Source: Pseudomonas sp. TH10
GTDB lineage: Bacteria > Pseudomonadota > Gammaproteobacteria > Pseudomonadales > Pseudomonadaceae
DNA length: 45,697 nucleotides
Assembly (NCBI RefSeq): GCF_016651255.1
Contig: NZ_JAEKEG010000032.1
Coordinates: 1-45,697, forward strand
Direction: 5' to 3'
The translations under genes and the position numbers were made by a program. Below are positions 25,261-35,779 of the stretch, one piece after another. The notes below the pieces were generated by a model. The model worked only from the letters and a program-made list of their open reading frames with translations. It was not told the origin of the DNA and did no database searches. Numbering within the stretch: position 1 is the first letter of the stretch; each line of letters begins with the position of its first letter.

Positions 25261-25766
25261 AGGTCCACCAGCAGGCAATGTTCATAAGCCTGAGCCATGT
25301 AACGCTTGATGGTACGTTCGGACACTTGCAGGCGTTCCGCGATTTGCCCGTAGGTCAGGCCTTCGAGCTGACTCCAGAGAAAGGCGCGACGCACCGCTCG
25401 CGGCAAACCGTCGAGCAATTCGTCCAGCGCTTGCAGGGTTTCCAGCAGCACCCAACGTTGCTCGGGTGAAGGCACGCATTCTTCAGGCAATTGCGCGAGG
25501 GCTTCGAGATAGGCTTTTTCCAGGCTGCGGCGGGTATAGAAATTGCTCAGCAGACGTTTGCCGACGGTGAGCAAATACGCGCGTGGCTCGCGCATGTCGG
25601 CGATCGGTTGCGCACTGGCAAGCACCCGCAGGAAAGTGTCCTGGCTCAGATCAGCCGCATCACAGCCGTTGCCCAAGCGCCTCCCCAACCAGGTTTCAAG
25701 CCAGCCACGGTGATCGCGGTACAGGTCGTGAAGGGTTGGCTCCTTCGGCACCACTGCATCACTCAT
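25257..25766 (-). CDS. ECF sigma factor, FecI type
   Basis: Predicted 169-aa RNA polymerase sigma factor. Region 2 includes DAADLSQDTFLRVL (about residues 36-49) and region 4 includes LTYGQIAERLQVSERTIKRYMAQ (in part, about 137-159), a helix-turn-helix. Length is typical of iron-starvation sigma factors. It directs transcription of the receptor gene after release by the FecR protein downstream. A Fur-box-like site lies 30 bp upstream of the start, which is the usual arrangement: iron represses the sigma gene. Confidence 0.93.
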   Translation of the reverse strand: MSDAVVPKEPTLHDLYRDHRGWLETWLGRRLGNGCDAADLSQDTFLRVLASAQPIADMREPRAYLLTVGKRLLSNFYTRRSLEKAYLEALAQLPEECVPSPEQRWVLLETLQALDELLDGLPRAVRRAFLWSQLEGLTYGQIAERLQVSERTIKRYMAQAYEHCLLVDL

Positions 25767-25795
25767 CTAGAAGCCCTGTGCCAGGAGTTATCGTA

Positions 25796-25814
25796 AATGA
25801 GAGTGATTCTAATT
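25796..25814 (-). promoter_or_regulatory. Fur-box-like operator of fecI
   Basis: AATGAGAGTGATTCTAATT is AT-rich with near-palindromic half-sites (ATGAGA and TCTAAT) around GTGAT, resembling Pseudomonas Fur boxes. It is 30 bp before the sigma factor start codon. Some positions deviate from the consensus. Confidence 0.6.
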
Positions 25815-25866
25815 AATGTCAGTGCCGGGAAGGAAGCTCTTTATGCATTGAGCGCGCATAAAGACC

Positions 25867-25894
25867 GTCCTGTGGGAGCTCGCTCCTGCAGGAC
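25867..25894. repeat. REP-type palindrome
   Basis: A 28-bp inverted repeat: GTCCTG and CAGGAC outside, GGGAGC and GCTCC inside. It lies between the iron-signalling genes and the tRNA terminator and shares the GTGGGAGC core of the REP elements. Confidence 0.6.
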
Positions 25895-25933
25895 GGGGGA
25901 TAGCGGTTCAGGAAAGAAGCAAATCGCAGACAC

Positions 25934-25965
25934 AAAAAACCCCGGTCTTTCGACCAGGGTCTTTG
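25934..25965 (-). terminator. Terminator of the tRNA Val-Asp-Asp operon
   Basis: On the minus strand CCCTGGTC and GACCGGGG pair around GAAA and are followed by six T residues. It lies about 70 bp after the 3' end of the last tRNA. Confidence 0.8.
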
Positions 25966-26033
25966 CTATCGACTCGAAGTCACCAACGGCTTCTTCGTAG
26001 CTCCAAGGCGTTCAGTGGGCCTTGTAGCAGATA

Positions 26034-26110
26034 TGGCGCAGCGGACGGGACTCGAACCCGCGACCCCCGGCGTGACAGGCCGGTATTCTAACCGACTGAA
26101 CTACCGCTGC
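26034..26110 (-). tRNA. tRNA-Asp (anticodon GTC), copy 2
   Basis: A 77-nt cloverleaf with encoded CCA. The acceptor GCAGCGG/CCGCTGC, the anticodon loop CTGTCAC (GTC) and the T loop GGTTCGAGTCC are intact. It is identical to the copy at 26213-26289 and third in the tRNA operon. Confidence 0.95.
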
Positions 26111-26212
26111 GTATCGCTTTGGACTTGCGTCCTAACTCGTCTGATCAAAAGCTCCGAGATTTTTCAATCTCTCTTTTGATCTCGAATCAGGTCAGACCTG
26201 ACTCGGAAAATA

Positions 26213-26289
26213 TGGCGCAGCGGACGGGACTCGAACCCGCGACCCCCGGCGTGACAGGCCGGTATTCTAACCGACTGAACTACCGCTGC
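26213..26289 (-). tRNA. tRNA-Asp (anticodon GTC), copy 1
   Basis: Same 77-nt sequence as the gene at 26034-26110. About 100 bp separates the two. The spacer has an ATCAAAAG/CTTTTGAT hairpin, a possible processing signal. Confidence 0.95.
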
Positions 26290-26345
26290 GCGTCGGTGCA
26301 GGCACTTTCAGCCTACGCTCTTGCTTACGCAAGTTTCTCGGGGAG

Positions 26346-26421
26346 TGGTGGGTGATGACGGGATCGAACCGCCGACATTCTGCTTGTAAGGCAGACGCTC
26401 TCCCAGCTGAGCTAATCACCC
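26346..26421 (-). tRNA. tRNA-Val (anticodon TAC)
   Basis: A 76-nt cloverleaf with encoded CCA. The acceptor is GGGTGAT/ATCACCC and the anticodon stem TCTGC/GCAGA encloses CTTACAA with anticodon TAC. It is first in the tRNA operon, read towards the two tRNA-Asp genes. Confidence 0.95.
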
Positions 26422-26540
26422 GTTTGCATCTCCGAGGCCGCGAAATTTACGCAGGTAGCGAACCTAAGTCAATAGCAGGATTGAAGTTTTTCTAAAAAAG
26501 ACGAAATCGTGTCAGTGGCGAATGGTTCTGCCGCCAGACC

Positions 26541-26637
26541 GCTTTCGCGAGCAAGCCCGCTCCCACAGCGGATTGTGAGTGAACACAGGCTATGGGTCCC
26601 ACACAACGCCACTGCGGGAGCGGGCTTGCTCGCCAAA
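26541..26637. repeat. REPIN (paired REP palindromes)
   Basis: GCGAGCAAGCCCGCTCCCAC on the left and its inverted partner GCGGGAGCGGGCTTGCTCGC on the right enclose a spacer with GTGAGTGAACACAGG, close to the spacer of the other REPINs. It is located between the tRNA operon and the SDR gene end. Confidence 0.85.
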
Positions 26638-26671
26638 TCTGCAGAGCATCCAGCATCAATACGGCTGCCGG

Positions 26672-27448
26672 TCACTCGCTGTAAATCATCTTCTTGGTCA
26701 TGCCGCCGTCCACCACAAACTCCTGCCCCGTGACAAAACCGGCGTTCCTGGACAGCAACCAGGCCACCATCGCCGCCACATCTTCAACCGTCCCTACCCT
26801 GCCCGCCGGATGCTGAGCATGATCGGCGTCGGACAACGGCTCGGCGCGGCGGGCTGAAGGGTCCCGCGCATCGATCCAGCCCGGGCTCACCGCATTCACA
26901 CGAATCTCCGGCCCGAGGCTGATCGCCAGCGCATGCGTCAACGCCAGCAGGCCGCCCTTGCTCGCCGCGTACGCCTCGGAGTCGGCCTCCGACTGCCGCG
27001 CACGAGTCGAGGCCAGATTGACGATCGAACCGTTGTGCGCACGCAGATACGGCGCGCAGTGCTTGGCCAGCAACATCGGCCCACTGAGGTTCACCGCCAA
27101 CACGCGATTCCAGTAAGCCAGATCGAGGCTTTCCAGGGTGATGTTATGCGGGTCAGCGACCGCCGCGTTGCACACCAGCGCATCGAGACGACCAAACTGA
27201 CCCAACACCTCAGCCACACCGAGCGCAACCTGACCTTCGTCCGCAACATCCATGGCAATGAACCAGGCACTTTCGCCCAGCACCTTCGCCACTTTCGAGC
27301 CGCGCGCACGATCCAGATCGGTCAGCACCACCTGCCAGCCTTCACTGATCAACCAAGCCGAAATGCCCAGGCCGATGCCACGCGCAGCACCCGTGACCAG
27401 CGCGACGCGGCCATTGGTGCCCGTGCCGGGCGCGGACAACTCGATCAC
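26672..27448 (-). CDS. Short-chain dehydrogenase/reductase (SDR)
   Basis: Predicted 258-aa cytosolic NAD(P)-dependent oxidoreductase. The Rossmann motif [10 protein letters not shown] is at about residues 19-28, NAA near 94-96, and the catalytic Ser147, Tyr160 and Lys164 (YAASK) are in place. The C-terminal GQEFVVDGG is typical of classical SDRs. Its ATG overlaps the metZ stop codon by four bases (ATGA), so it is co-transcribed with metZ. The substrate is unknown; the linkage with metZ is conserved in Pseudomonas. Confidence 0.9.
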   Translation of the reverse strand: MIELSAPGTGTNGRVALVTGAARGIGLGISAWLISEGWQVVLTDLDRARGSKVAKVLGESAWFIAMDVADEGQVALGVAEVLGQFGRLDALVCNAAVADPHNITLESLDLAYWNRVLAVNLSGPMLLAKHCAPYLRAHNGSIVNLASTRARQSEADSEAYAASKGGLLALTHALAISLGPEIRVNAVSPGWIDARDPSARRAEPLSDADHAQHPAGRVGTVEDVAAMVAWLLSRNAGFVTGQEFVVDGGMTKKMIYSE

Positions 27449-28656
27449 AGCGCAGCCAGGCCGCGCGTCAGATCGGCTTGCAGGTCCGCCACGTCTTCCA
27501 GGCCCACCGCGACGCGGATCAGGCTGTCGCGGATCCCGGCGGCTTCACGCTCCTGCGGCGCCAGGCGACCGTGGGAAGTGGTGCTCGGGTGCGTGATGGT
27601 GGTTTTGCTGTCACCGAGGTTGGCAGTGATCGAAATCAGTCGGGTGGCATCGATAAAGCGCCAGGCGCCCTCTTTACCGCCCTTGACCTCAAAACTGACG
27701 ACCGCACCGAAGCCCTTCTGCTGACGCTGGGCCAGTGCGTGCTGTGGATGGCTCTTGAGGCCGGCGTAATGCACCTTCTCGATACCGTCCTGCTGCTCCA
27801 GCCATTCGGCCAGTTGCTGAGCGTTGGCGCAGTGCGCCTTCATCCGCAGGTTCAGGGTTTCGAGACCCTTGAGGAAAATCCAGGCGTTGAACGGGCTCAG
27901 GGTTGGCCCGGCGGTGCGCAGGAAGCCGACGACTTCTTTCATGTGCTCGCCACGACCGGCAACCACGCCGCCCATGCAACGCCCCTGGCCATCGATGAAC
28001 TTGGTCGCCGAGTGCACGACGATGTCCGCGCCCATCTTCAGCGGCTGCTGCAACGCAGGGGTGCAGAAACAGTTGTCCACGACCAGCATCGCGCCCTTGG
28101 CATGGGCGATTTTCGCCAGTTCGGCGATGTCCACCAGCTCTGCCAGCGGGTTGGACGGCGACTCGACGAACAGTAATTTGGTATTGGCCTTGATGGCCGC
28201 ATCCCAGCCGGACAGGTCCGCCAGGGGCACGTAATCGACTTCTACGCCGAAACGCTTGAAGTATTTTTCAAACAGGCTGATGGTCGAGCCGAAAACGCTG
28301 CGCGACACCAGCACATGATCACCGGCGCTGCACAGGCTCATGACCACGGCCATGATCGCCGCCATGCCGGTGGCAGTGGCCACGGCTTGCTCGGCGCCTT
28401 CAAGCGCGGCAATGCGCTCTTCGAACGCACGCACGGTCGGGTTGGTGTAGCGCGAGTAAACGTTGCCCGGCACTTCCCCGGCAAAACGCGCCGCGGCATC
28501 GGCAGCGGTGCGGAATACGTAGCTGGAAGTGAAGAACATCGGATCACCGTGTTCACCTTCCGGCGTACGGTGCTGACCGGCACGTACGGCCAGGGTATCG
28601 AACGCTACGCCTTCAAGGTCGCTGTCCAGCCGACCGGCATCCCAATCCTGACTCAT
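27445..28656 (-). CDS. metZ: O-succinylhomoserine sulfhydrylase
   Basis: Predicted 403-aa PLP enzyme of the Cys/Met metabolism family. It makes homocysteine directly from O-succinylhomoserine and sulfide, a step of methionine synthesis. The PLP lysine is Lys219 in [20 protein letters not shown] (about residues 67-74) and ESPSNP (about 165-170) are family signatures, and the length is normal. It follows purF at a distance of about 130 bp that holds a REPIN. The purF-metZ order is standard in Pseudomonas. Other PLP family members such as MetB are similar, but genome position supports MetZ. Confidence 0.94.
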   Translation of the reverse strand: MSQDWDAGRLDSDLEGVAFDTLAVRAGQHRTPEGEHGDPMFFTSSYVFRTAADAAARFAGEVPGNVYSRYTNPTVRAFEERIAALEGAEQAVATATGMAAIMAVVMSLCSAGDHVLVSRSVFGSTISLFEKYFKRFGVEVDYVPLADLSGWDAAIKANTKLLFVESPSNPLAELVDIAELAKIAHAKGAMLVVDNCFCTPALQQPLKMGADIVVHSATKFIDGQGRCMGGVVAGRGEHMKEVVGFLRTAGPTLSPFNAWIFLKGLETLNLRMKAHCANAQQLAEWLEQQDGIEKVHYAGLKSHPQHALAQRQQKGFGAVVSFEVKGGKEGAWRFIDATRLISITANLGDSKTTITHPSTTSHGRLAPQEREAAGIRDSLIRVAVGLEDVADLQADLTRGLAAL

Positions 28657-28694
28657 GCTGTCACTCCTTGCCTTACTCGGTAATGGATACTAAA

Positions 28695-28779
28695 CCGGCC
28701 TGTGGCGCAGGACTTGCCCGAGAAAGGTCCTTCGGCAGCGCCAAAGTCTTCGCGGGCAAGCCTTGCTCCTACAGGCCGG
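28695..28779. repeat. REPIN-like nested palindrome
   Basis: CCGGCCTGT (28695-28703) and ACAGGCCGG (28771-28779) form outer arms, and CTTGCCCG (28713-28720) and CGGGCAAG (28753-28760) form inner arms. It fills the gap between metZ and purF and may also act as a processing or termination structure. Confidence 0.7.
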
Positions 28780-28786
28780 TGGTTAC

Positions 28787-30292
28787 TTAGTTGTTGTATA
28801 GATCGATGATCGCACTGACCGCCTGGGTCTTGATCTTCGAGGAGTCGTTACGCGCCTGTTCGATCTTGTTCAGGTAAGCCTCATCGACGTCGCCGGTGAC
28901 GTACTTGCCGTCGAACACTGCGCAATCGAAGTTTTCGATCTTGATCTTGCCGCCACCGACCGCTTCGATCAAGTCAGGCAGGTCCTGATAGATCAGCCAG
29001 TCGGCGCCGATCAGATCCGCCACGTCCTGAGTCGAACGGTTGTGGGCGATCAGTTCGTGAGCGCTCGGCATGTCGATGCCGTATACGTTCGGGAAGCGCA
29101 CCGCTGGAGCAGCCGAGCAGAAGTAGACGTTTTTCGCGCCGGCCTCACGGGCCATCTGGATGATCTGCTTGCAGGTGGTGCCGCGTACGATCGAGTCGTC
29201 CACCAGCATGACGTTCTTGCCGCGGAATTCCAGTTCGATGGCGTTAAGCTTCTGGCGTACGGATTTCTTCCGCGCTGCCTGGCCCGGCATGATGAAGGTC
29301 CGGCCGATGTAGCGGTTCTTCACGAAGCCTTCGCGGAATTTCACGCCCAGGTGGTTCGCCAGTTCCAGCGCTGCAGTGCGGCTGGTGTCCGGAATCGGGA
29401 TGACCACGTCGATGTCGTGCTCTGGACGCTCGCGCAGGATCTTCTCGGCGAGCTTCTCACCCATGCGCAGACGGGCCTTGTAGACCGACACGCCGTCGAT
29501 GATCGAGTCCGGACGCGCCAGATAGACGTGTTCGAAGATGCATGGGGTCAGGGACGGGTTGGTCGCGCACTGACGGGTGTGCAGCTTGCCGTCTTCAGTG
29601 ATGTAGACCGCTTCGCCGGGTGCCAGGTCGCGAATCAGGGTGAAGCCAAGCACGTCCAGCGAAACGCTTTCGGACGCGATCATGTACTCGACGCCTTCGT
29701 CGGTGTGACGCTGGCCGAACACGATCGGGCGGATGCCGTGCGGATCGCGGAAACCGACGATGCCGTAACCGGTCACCATGGCAACCACCGCGTAACCACC
29801 GACGCAACGGTTATGCACGTCGGTCACGGCAGCAAACACATCTTCTTCGGTCGGTTGCAGCTTGCCGCGCTGGGCCAGTTCGTGAGCGAACACGTTGAGC
29901 AGCACTTCCGAGTCGGAACTGGTGTTGACGTGACGCAGATCGGATTCGTAAATCTCTTTGGCCAACTGTTCAACGTTGGTCAGGTTACCGTTGTGCGCCA
30001 GGGTAATGCCGTAAGGCGAGTTGACGTAAAACGGTTGGGCTTCGGCCGAAGTCGAGCTGCCCGCGGTCGGGTAACGGACGTGACCGATACCCATGTGACC
30101 GACCAGACGCTGCATGTGACGCTGTTGAAACACGTCACGCACCAGGCCATTGTCCTTGCGCAGGAACAACCGGCCATCATGGCTGGTGACGATACCGGCA
30201 GCGTCCTGGCCGCGGTGCTGGAGCACGGTTAGCGCGTCATACAGCGCCTGATTGACGTTCGACTTACCGACGATACCGACGATGCCACACAT
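28787..30292 (-). CDS. purF: Amidophosphoribosyltransferase
   Basis: Predicted 501-aa enzyme of the first step of purine synthesis (PRPP plus glutamine to phosphoribosylamine). The start at 30292 makes Cys2 (MCGIVG) the N-terminal nucleophile of the glutaminase domain after methionine removal; a slightly longer start would bury it. The C-terminal phosphoribosyltransferase domain has [13 protein letters not shown] (about residues 354-366), the PRPP-binding loop. Length matches the family. cvpA is directly upstream, as in most gammaproteobacteria. Confidence 0.97.
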   Translation of the reverse strand: MCGIVGIVGKSNVNQALYDALTVLQHRGQDAAGIVTSHDGRLFLRKDNGLVRDVFQQRHMQRLVGHMGIGHVRYPTAGSSTSAEAQPFYVNSPYGITLAHNGNLTNVEQLAKEIYESDLRHVNTSSDSEVLLNVFAHELAQRGKLQPTEEDVFAAVTDVHNRCVGGYAVVAMVTGYGIVGFRDPHGIRPIVFGQRHTDEGVEYMIASESVSLDVLGFTLIRDLAPGEAVYITEDGKLHTRQCATNPSLTPCIFEHVYLARPDSIIDGVSVYKARLRMGEKLAEKILRERPEHDIDVVIPIPDTSRTAALELANHLGVKFREGFVKNRYIGRTFIMPGQAARKKSVRQKLNAIELEFRGKNVMLVDDSIVRGTTCKQIIQMAREAGAKNVYFCSAAPAVRFPNVYGIDMPSAHELIAHNRSTQDVADLIGADWLIYQDLPDLIEAVGGGKIKIENFDCAVFDGKYVTGDVDEAYLNKIEQARNDSSKIKTQAVSAIIDLYNN

Positions 30293-30333
30293 GCGACGCA
30301 ACCCCTACTTAATGGATCTGAACTGAACAACAC

Positions 30334-30894
30334 TCACTGTGGCGTTTTCGCCGACGGCAAGAATTGCTCCTTGAACGGAATATCAGCGGGTACGCTGATT
30401 CCGCTGGCAAGCCACTGACTGCTCCACCCGAGGATCAGGTTTTTGGACCAGTCGGCGACCAATAGAAACTTTGGCACGAGCTGTGATTCTTTCCACCACC
30501 CGTCCTGCTGTACCGGCCCCAGGCTCAACAGCCCGACCGCCACGACCACCAGCAACACGCCACGCGCAGCGCCGAAGGCCATGCCGAGGAATCGATCGGT
30601 CCCGGACAACCCGGTGACGCGAACCAACTCGCCGATAAGATAATTGATCATTGCGCCCACGATCAGCGTGGCGACAAACATGATGGCACAGCCCGCGATC
30701 ACGCGAGCCGATGGGGTTTCGATGTATCCGGCGAGGTACTCGGACAGTGAGCCACCGAACATCCAGGCAACCGCTCCTGCGATGATCCAGGTCACCAGCG
30801 ATAATGCTTCCTTGACGAAGCCGCGGCTCAAACTGATCAAAGCGGAGATGGCGATGATTGCAACGATCGCCCAGTCAACCCAGGTAAATGGCAC
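30334..30894 (-). CDS. cvpA: CvpA family membrane protein
   Basis: Predicted 186-aa inner-membrane protein with about four hydrophobic segments (residues 5-25, 30-50, 65-90 and 100-125) and the family start FTWVDWAIVAIIAISALISL. CvpA is needed for colicin V production and for envelope stress tolerance in enteric bacteria; its molecular role is unclear. It sits about 40 bp before purF and is probably co-transcribed with it. Confidence 0.93.
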   Translation of the reverse strand: MPFTWVDWAIVAIIAISALISLSRGFVKEALSLVTWIIAGAVAWMFGGSLSEYLAGYIETPSARVIAGCAIMFVATLIVGAMINYLIGELVRVTGLSGTDRFLGMAFGAARGVLLVVVAVGLLSLGPVQQDGWWKESQLVPKFLLVADWSKNLILGWSSQWLASGISVPADIPFKEQFLPSAKTPQ

Positions 30895-30992
30895 AGTGCA
30901 GCCTACAGACGGATAAGGCGGCGCATTTTAGCAGAGCGCATGCCTCTCGGTAAGCTGCGATTGTCAGCGCATTTCAATCGAGGTGATAGTTT

Positions 30993-31670
30993 TTAGCCGC
31001 GCTCAGGCTGGAAACGTACGACAAAACCCTTGAGGTTCTGTTGGCGACCCAGCAGATCACGCAGACGATCGGCTTCGGCGCGCTCGATCAGCGGGCCGAC
31101 AAACACCCGATTCTTGCCATCGGCAGAACGAATGTAGGCGTTGTAGCCCTGGGCTCGCAGGGATTTCTGCAGGCTTTCGGCGCTGGCACGGTTCGACAGG
31201 CTGGCCAGTTGCACCGACCAGCTGACCGACAGGCCATTGGCATCGACGCGGCTTTGGCTGGTGTCCGGCTTGCCTGGCGTCGCCGTGATTGGCTGGGCCG
31301 GTGGCGTGCTTGGCTTGGCGGCCAATGCCGGCACGGGTGCCGGGGCTGGCGCGACCGGCTTGGCTGCCGAGGCCGGCGCAGGGGCGACGGGCACCGCAGG
31401 GGCGATTGGCGTCGACGGCGCTTGCTGCTCGGCGATTTCTTCGTCGCTCGGCACCGGCTCCTGCGGCAGCACCTGAGGCTCAGGTACGACCACCGGCTCG
31501 ATCTGCACCTGCGGCACCACGGGCGCTTGCGGTGCGGCAGGCGCTTCGACAGTCACCTGACGCTGTTCATCCTGACGGGTAAACAGCATCGGCAGGAAAA
31601 TCACCGCCAGCGCCACCAGCACCAACGCGCCAACCATGCGCTGCTTGTACGCTTTATCCAGCAAAGCCAT
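30993..31670 (-). CDS. SPOR-domain cell division protein (DedD-like)
   Basis: Predicted 225-aa inner-membrane protein. A short cytosolic N-terminus ([11 protein letters not shown]) is followed by one membrane segment (about residues 13-30), a long Pro/Ala/Val-rich periplasmic linker (about 35-145), and a C-terminal SPOR domain (about 148-225, SWSVQLASLSNRASAESLQK) that binds denuded peptidoglycan at the septum. The ATG at 31670 lies 17 bp inside the end of folC, so the genes overlap. The order folC-dedD-cvpA-purF is conserved. Confidence 0.92.
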   Translation of the reverse strand: MALLDKAYKQRMVGALVLVALAVIFLPMLFTRQDEQRQVTVEAPAAPQAPVVPQVQIEPVVVPEPQVLPQEPVPSDEEIAEQQAPSTPIAPAVPVAPAPASAAKPVAPAPAPVPALAAKPSTPPAQPITATPGKPDTSQSRVDANGLSVSWSVQLASLSNRASAESLQKSLRAQGYNAYIRSADGKNRVFVGPLIERAEADRLRDLLGRQQNLKGFVVRFQPERG

Positions 31671-32961
31671 TTGCCGCTTCCTCCGTGGAGCGCCGGGCCA
31701 ACCATTCAAGGGCCTCGGCGACACAATAAAATGATCCGAACAACAGAATCTCGTCGTCAGTGGTCGCCACGGCGCACTGCCCTTCCAGCGCAGCGGCGAC
31801 ACTGTCGTAAGACGTGACGCCAGCGCCAAGGTTCTGCAGGGCTGCCTGCAACTCAACCGCCGGGCGTGAACGCGGCGAATCCAGCGGCGCCACCGCCCAA
31901 TGCTCGACACTAGCACTCAATTCGCCGACAACACCATCCAGATCCTTGTCGGCCAGCAGACCGAACACCGCCAGGCGCTTGCCGACTGGTGGTCGCGAGG
32001 CCAGACGACGGGCCAGATACTCGGCGGCATGCGGATTGTGCCCCACATCCAGCAACACATTCAGGCGCTTGCCATTCCACTCGAACGAACGGCGATCAAG
32101 GCGCCCGACCACACGAGTGTCCTGCAACGCAGCAACGATTTGCCGGGGATCCCACGGCAAACCGAGCAACAGATAGGCCTGCAGGGCCAATGCGGCGTTC
32201 TCCATCGGCAGGTCGAGCAGCGGCAAGTCACGCAACTCGACAACCTGCCCCTGCGCATCGGTGCCGCGCCACTGCCAGTGTTGATCGGTCATGCCGAGAT
32301 CGAAATCACGTCCACGCAGAAAGAAAGGACAGGCCAGCTCACGGGCTTTGTCCAGCAGAGGTTGCGGAGGATTCAGATCGCCACAGAGCGCGGGGGCGCC
32401 CTGGCGGAAGATGCCGGCTTTTTCGTAGGCCACGGACTCGCGGGTATCACCCAGGTAATCGGCGTGGTCGACGCCGATGCTGGTGACCAAGGCGATATCG
32501 GCATCGACCACGTTGACCGTGTCCAGACGCCCGCCCAGCCCCACCTCAAGCACCACCGCATCAAGTCCGGCCTGGTGAAACAGCCAGAACGCCGCGAGGG
32601 TGCCCATTTCAAAGTAAGTCAGGGAAATGTCGCCGCGCCCGGCCTCGACCGCAGCAAAGGCTTCGCACAGTTGTGCATCAGTGGCTTCGACGCCATTGAG
32701 CTGCACCCGCTCGTTGTAGCGCAGCAGATGCGGGGAATTGTAGACACCAACGCTCAGACCCTGCGCGCGCAGCAATGAAGCCACGAAAGCGCAGGTCGAA
32801 CCCTTGCCGTTGGTGCCGGTGACCGTGATCACCCGAGGCGCCGGCTGGCCTAGCCCCATGCGGGACGCTACCTGTTGCGAACGCTCCAGCCCCATGTCGA
32901 TGGCCGAAGGATGCAACTGTTCAAGGTAGGCGAGCCACTCGCCAAGGGTGCGCTCGGTCAT
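31654..32961 (-). CDS. folC: Bifunctional folylpolyglutamate / dihydrofolate synthase
   Basis: Predicted 435-aa cytosolic ligase that adds glutamate to dihydropteroate and to folates. The P-loop [11 protein letters not shown] is at residues 46-56, followed by [11 protein letters not shown] (about 76-86) and the Mur-ligase-type DVGHNPHA (about 302-309). Length is normal. Its ATG overlaps the accD stop codon (ATGA), showing translational coupling. Confidence 0.96.
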   Translation of the reverse strand: MTERTLGEWLAYLEQLHPSAIDMGLERSQQVASRMGLGQPAPRVITVTGTNGKGSTCAFVASLLRAQGLSVGVYNSPHLLRYNERVQLNGVEATDAQLCEAFAAVEAGRGDISLTYFEMGTLAAFWLFHQAGLDAVVLEVGLGGRLDTVNVVDADIALVTSIGVDHADYLGDTRESVAYEKAGIFRQGAPALCGDLNPPQPLLDKARELACPFFLRGRDFDLGMTDQHWQWRGTDAQGQVVELRDLPLLDLPMENAALALQAYLLLGLPWDPRQIVAALQDTRVVGRLDRRSFEWNGKRLNVLLDVGHNPHAAEYLARRLASRPPVGKRLAVFGLLADKDLDGVVGELSASVEHWAVAPLDSPRSRPAVELQAALQNLGAGVTSYDSVAAALEGQCAVATTDDEILLFGSFYCVAEALEWLARRSTEEAANGFAG

Positions 32962-33878
32962 AGGCCAGCAGGTACCGGTGGAACCACGATCGGTTCGATC
33001 GGTGCAGCGACGAATTTCGGCGTCGGCTTGCCAGTCATCTGTGCCAGCAGGTTACCCAGACGTGGGCGCAGTTCCTGACGGTGGACGATCATGTCAATCG
33101 CGCCGTGTTCCAGCAGGAACTCGCTGCGCTGGAAGCCTTCCGGCAGTTTTTCACGAACGGTCTGCTCGATAACGCGCGGACCAGCGAAGCCGATCAGGGC
33201 TTTCGGCTCGCCAACGATCACGTCGCCGAGCATCGCCAGGCTGGCGGAAACACCACCATAAACCGGGTCAGTCAGTACCGAGATGAACGGAATGCCTTCT
33301 TCACGCAAACGCGCCAGAACAGCCGAGGTCTTGGCCATCTGCATCAGCGAGATCAGCGCTTCCTGCATGCGCGCACCACCGGAGGCGGCGAAGCAGATCA
33401 TCGGGCAGCGATTTTCCAGCGCGTAGTTGGCGGCGCGGACAAAACGCTCACCGACGATAGCGCCCATGGAACCGCCCATGAAGCTGAATTCGAATGCCGA
33501 AACCACTACCGGCATGCCCAGCAGGGTGCCGCTGACGGAGATCAGCGCGTCTTTTTCGCCGGTCTGCTTCTGTGCAGCGGTCAGGCGATCCTTGTACTTC
33601 TTGCCGTCGCGGAACTTCAGACGGTCAACCGGCTCCAGATCGGCACCCAGTTCGTTGCGACCTTCAGCATCGAGGAAGATGTCGATGCGCGCACGTGCGC
33701 CGATGCGCATGTGGTGGTTGCACTTGGGGCAAACATCCAGGGTCTTTTCCAGCTCCGGACGATACAGCACAGCCTCGCAGGACGGGCATTTGTGCCACAG
33801 ACCTTCAGGCACCGAGCTCTTCTTGACCTCCGAGCGCATGATCGAAGGGATCAGTTTGTCTACTAACCAGTTGCTCAT
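32958..33878 (-). CDS. accD: Acetyl-CoA carboxylase carboxyltransferase subunit beta
   Basis: Predicted 306-aa subunit of acetyl-CoA carboxylase, the committed step of fatty-acid synthesis. The N-terminal zinc ribbon is formed by Cys31, Cys34, Cys50 and Cys53 (CPSC and CPKC). The crotonase-like core includes [17 protein letters not shown] (about residues 156-172) and [19 protein letters not shown] (about 190-208). It pairs with the alpha subunit AccA encoded elsewhere. The sequence stays in frame and close to the normal length. Confidence 0.97.
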   Translation of the reverse strand: MSNWLVDKLIPSIMRSEVKKSSVPEGLWHKCPSCEAVLYRPELEKTLDVCPKCNHHMRIGARARIDIFLDAEGRNELGADLEPVDRLKFRDGKKYKDRLTAAQKQTGEKDALISVSGTLLGMPVVVSAFEFSFMGGSMGAIVGERFVRAANYALENRCPMICFAASGGARMQEALISLMQMAKTSAVLARLREEGIPFISVLTDPVYGGVSASLAMLGDVIVGEPKALIGFAGPRVIEQTVREKLPEGFQRSEFLLEHGAIDMIVHRQELRPRLGNLLAQMTGKPTPKFVAAPIEPIVVPPVPAGL

Positions 33879-34101
33879 GCTTTCTTTCTCCAGTACCGGC
33901 GGCCCGAACGCTCTGGTTCGCAGCCCCGCGTATGCCCTTCAGCTAAATTCATATGTGTGGCGATGATCGGTGAAAAGCCACGGTCAGCGCGAAACATGAC
34001 CTGCGTGCCCTCCACAAACCCTCAGCCGCGCCTGCTTTGTGCAAGTGCATTGATGGACGGCGGCAGACTGCCAGCCGTCACATCAATATCGGAACCGGTG
34101 C

Positions 34102-34722
34102 CTAAACGCCTTTTACGGCGTTGATGAACGCGTGGATCCTGGCGTGATCCTTGATGCCCTTGCTTGCCTCTACCCCGCCGCTGACGTCTACGGCATACGG
34201 CTTTACTCGAACCACTGCGTCGGCGACGTTCTCCGGCGTCAGGCCGCCCGCCAGAATCAACGGCTTGCTCAACGCTTGCGGAATCAAAGACCAGTCAAAC
34301 GCCTCTCCGGTTCCGCCAGGCACGCCTTCGACATAAGTGTCGAGCAGCACGCCGCTAGCGCTCGGGTAGGCATCCACGGCGGCAGCGATGTCATCACCAG
34401 CCTTGACCCGCAACGCCTTGATGTACGGACGATGCCAGCCTTCGCACGCCTCAGCGGTTTCATCACCATGGAACTGCAACAGGTCCAGCGGCACGGCATC
34501 GAGGATTTCCCCCAACTCGCAGCGGCTGGCGTTGACGAACAGGCCCACGGTGGTCACAAACGGTGGCAATGCCCTGATGATCGCCCTCGCCTGCTGCACG
34601 GTCACCGCTCGCGGGCTCTTGGCGTAGAACACAAAGCCGATCGCATCGGCCCCGGCCTCGACAGCGGCCAACGCATCTTCTATGCGGGTAATCCCGCAGA
34701 TCTTGCTGCGAACGGCTGACAT
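34102..34722 (-). CDS. trpF: Phosphoribosylanthranilate isomerase
   Basis: Predicted 206-aa TIM-barrel enzyme of tryptophan synthesis. The start at 34722 gives [12 protein letters not shown], with the catalytic Cys9 in the KICG motif. Further family motifs are LLQFHGDE (about residues 78-85) and the phosphate-binding [10 protein letters not shown] (about 159-168), and VDVSGGVE near 180 holds the rest of the site. trpF lies between truA and accD as in other Pseudomonas, away from the other trp genes. Confidence 0.96.
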   Translation of the reverse strand: MSAVRSKICGITRIEDALAAVEAGADAIGFVFYAKSPRAVTVQQARAIIRALPPFVTTVGLFVNASRCELGEILDAVPLDLLQFHGDETAEACEGWHRPYIKALRVKAGDDIAAAVDAYPSASGVLLDTYVEGVPGGTGEAFDWSLIPQALSKPLILAGGLTPENVADAVVRVKPYAVDVSGGVEASKGIKDHARIHAFINAVKGV

Positions 34723-34786
34723 GTCGAGAAAAACTCCAAGGCAAATCCGGGAAAGTCCCGGATGGTAACAAAAGCGTTCGAGGGCG

Positions 34787-35677
34787 TCAGCCGTCAAGTT
34801 CCGAGAAACCCGTAAGGAAATGTGGCCCGATAAAACGCTCGGGCAACGGGAATTCGTCGTGGTACTCGACCTGCACCAGATAAAGACCATAAGGATGCGC
34901 GGTCACACCTCCGGAACGGCGCTCGCGACTTTCCAGCACTTCCTTCATCCACTCAACCGGCCGCTCGCCCGCACCGATGGTCATCAAGACGCCAGCGATG
35001 TTGCGCACCATGTGATGCAGGAAGGCATTGGCACGAATGTCGAGCACGATCATCTTGCCGTGTCGGGTGACACGCAAGTGGTGCATCTTCTTGATCGGCG
35101 ATTTGGCCTGGCACTGACCGGCGCGGAAGGCACTGAAATCATGGGTGCCGACCAGGTATTGCGCCGCCTCGGCCATGCGTTCGACATCCAGCGGGCGGTG
35201 GTTCCAGGTGATTTCTTCGTTGAGATGCGCCGGCCGGATCTGATCGTTGTAGATCACGTAGCGATAACGCCGGGCGATGGCTTTGAACCGCGCATGAAAA
35301 TGCGCCGGCATCACCCGCGCCCAACTGACGCTGATGTCATGGGGCAAATTGATGTTGGCGCCCATGACCCAGGCCTTCAGCGAGCGATCGACCTGAGTGT
35401 CGAAATGCACCACTTGCCCACAGGCATGCACGCCAGCGTCGGTACGCCCGGCGCACTGCAAGGACACCGGCGAATTGGCGACTTTCGACAAAGCTTTTTC
35501 GAGCTCTTCCTGCACCGTCGCCACACCGGTCAGTTGACGCTGCCAACCGCTGTAGCGCGAACCTTTGTACTCAACGCCCAGCGCTACGCGGTAAAAGCCG
35601 TCAGGGGCCAGTTCGGCGACCGGGTTATCTATGTTTGCCAAGGTGGGACAGCCTGCTGTTTTTGCAAAGGCGGGCAT
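34787..35677 (-). CDS. truA: tRNA pseudouridine(38-40) synthase
   Basis: Predicted 296-aa (or slightly shorter) enzyme that converts uridines 38-40 of the tRNA anticodon arm to pseudouridine. The catalytic Asp80 is in [11 protein letters not shown], and the family motifs [16 protein letters not shown] (about residues 33-48) and [13 protein letters not shown] (about 225-237) are present. The first 20 or so residues are not conserved in the family; a TTG codon at residue 13 could be the true start. It is followed by trpF with a 64-bp gap. Confidence 0.95.
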   Translation of the reverse strand: MPAFAKTAGCPTLANIDNPVAELAPDGFYRVALGVEYKGSRYSGWQRQLTGVATVQEELEKALSKVANSPVSLQCAGRTDAGVHACGQVVHFDTQVDRSLKAWVMGANINLPHDISVSWARVMPAHFHARFKAIARRYRYVIYNDQIRPAHLNEEITWNHRPLDVERMAEAAQYLVGTHDFSAFRAGQCQAKSPIKKMHHLRVTRHGKMIVLDIRANAFLHHMVRNIAGVLMTIGAGERPVEWMKEVLESRERRSGGVTAHPYGLYLVQVEYHDEFPLPERFIGPHFLTGFSELDG

Positions 35678-35732
35678 TATAAGGCTGTCGACCGGGGATG
35701 CCAGCCAAAGTCAAAAGATCGTCTTCTATAAC

Positions 35733-35759
35733 AAAAAACGGCAGCCTCAATGGCTGCCG
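35733..35759 (-). terminator. Rho-independent terminator after fimV
   Basis: On the minus strand CGGCAGCC and GGCTGCCG pair around five bases and are followed by six T residues. It lies 20 bp past the fimV stop codon. Confidence 0.85.
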
Positions 35760-35779
35760 CTGTTGTTTACCCCCTGCCA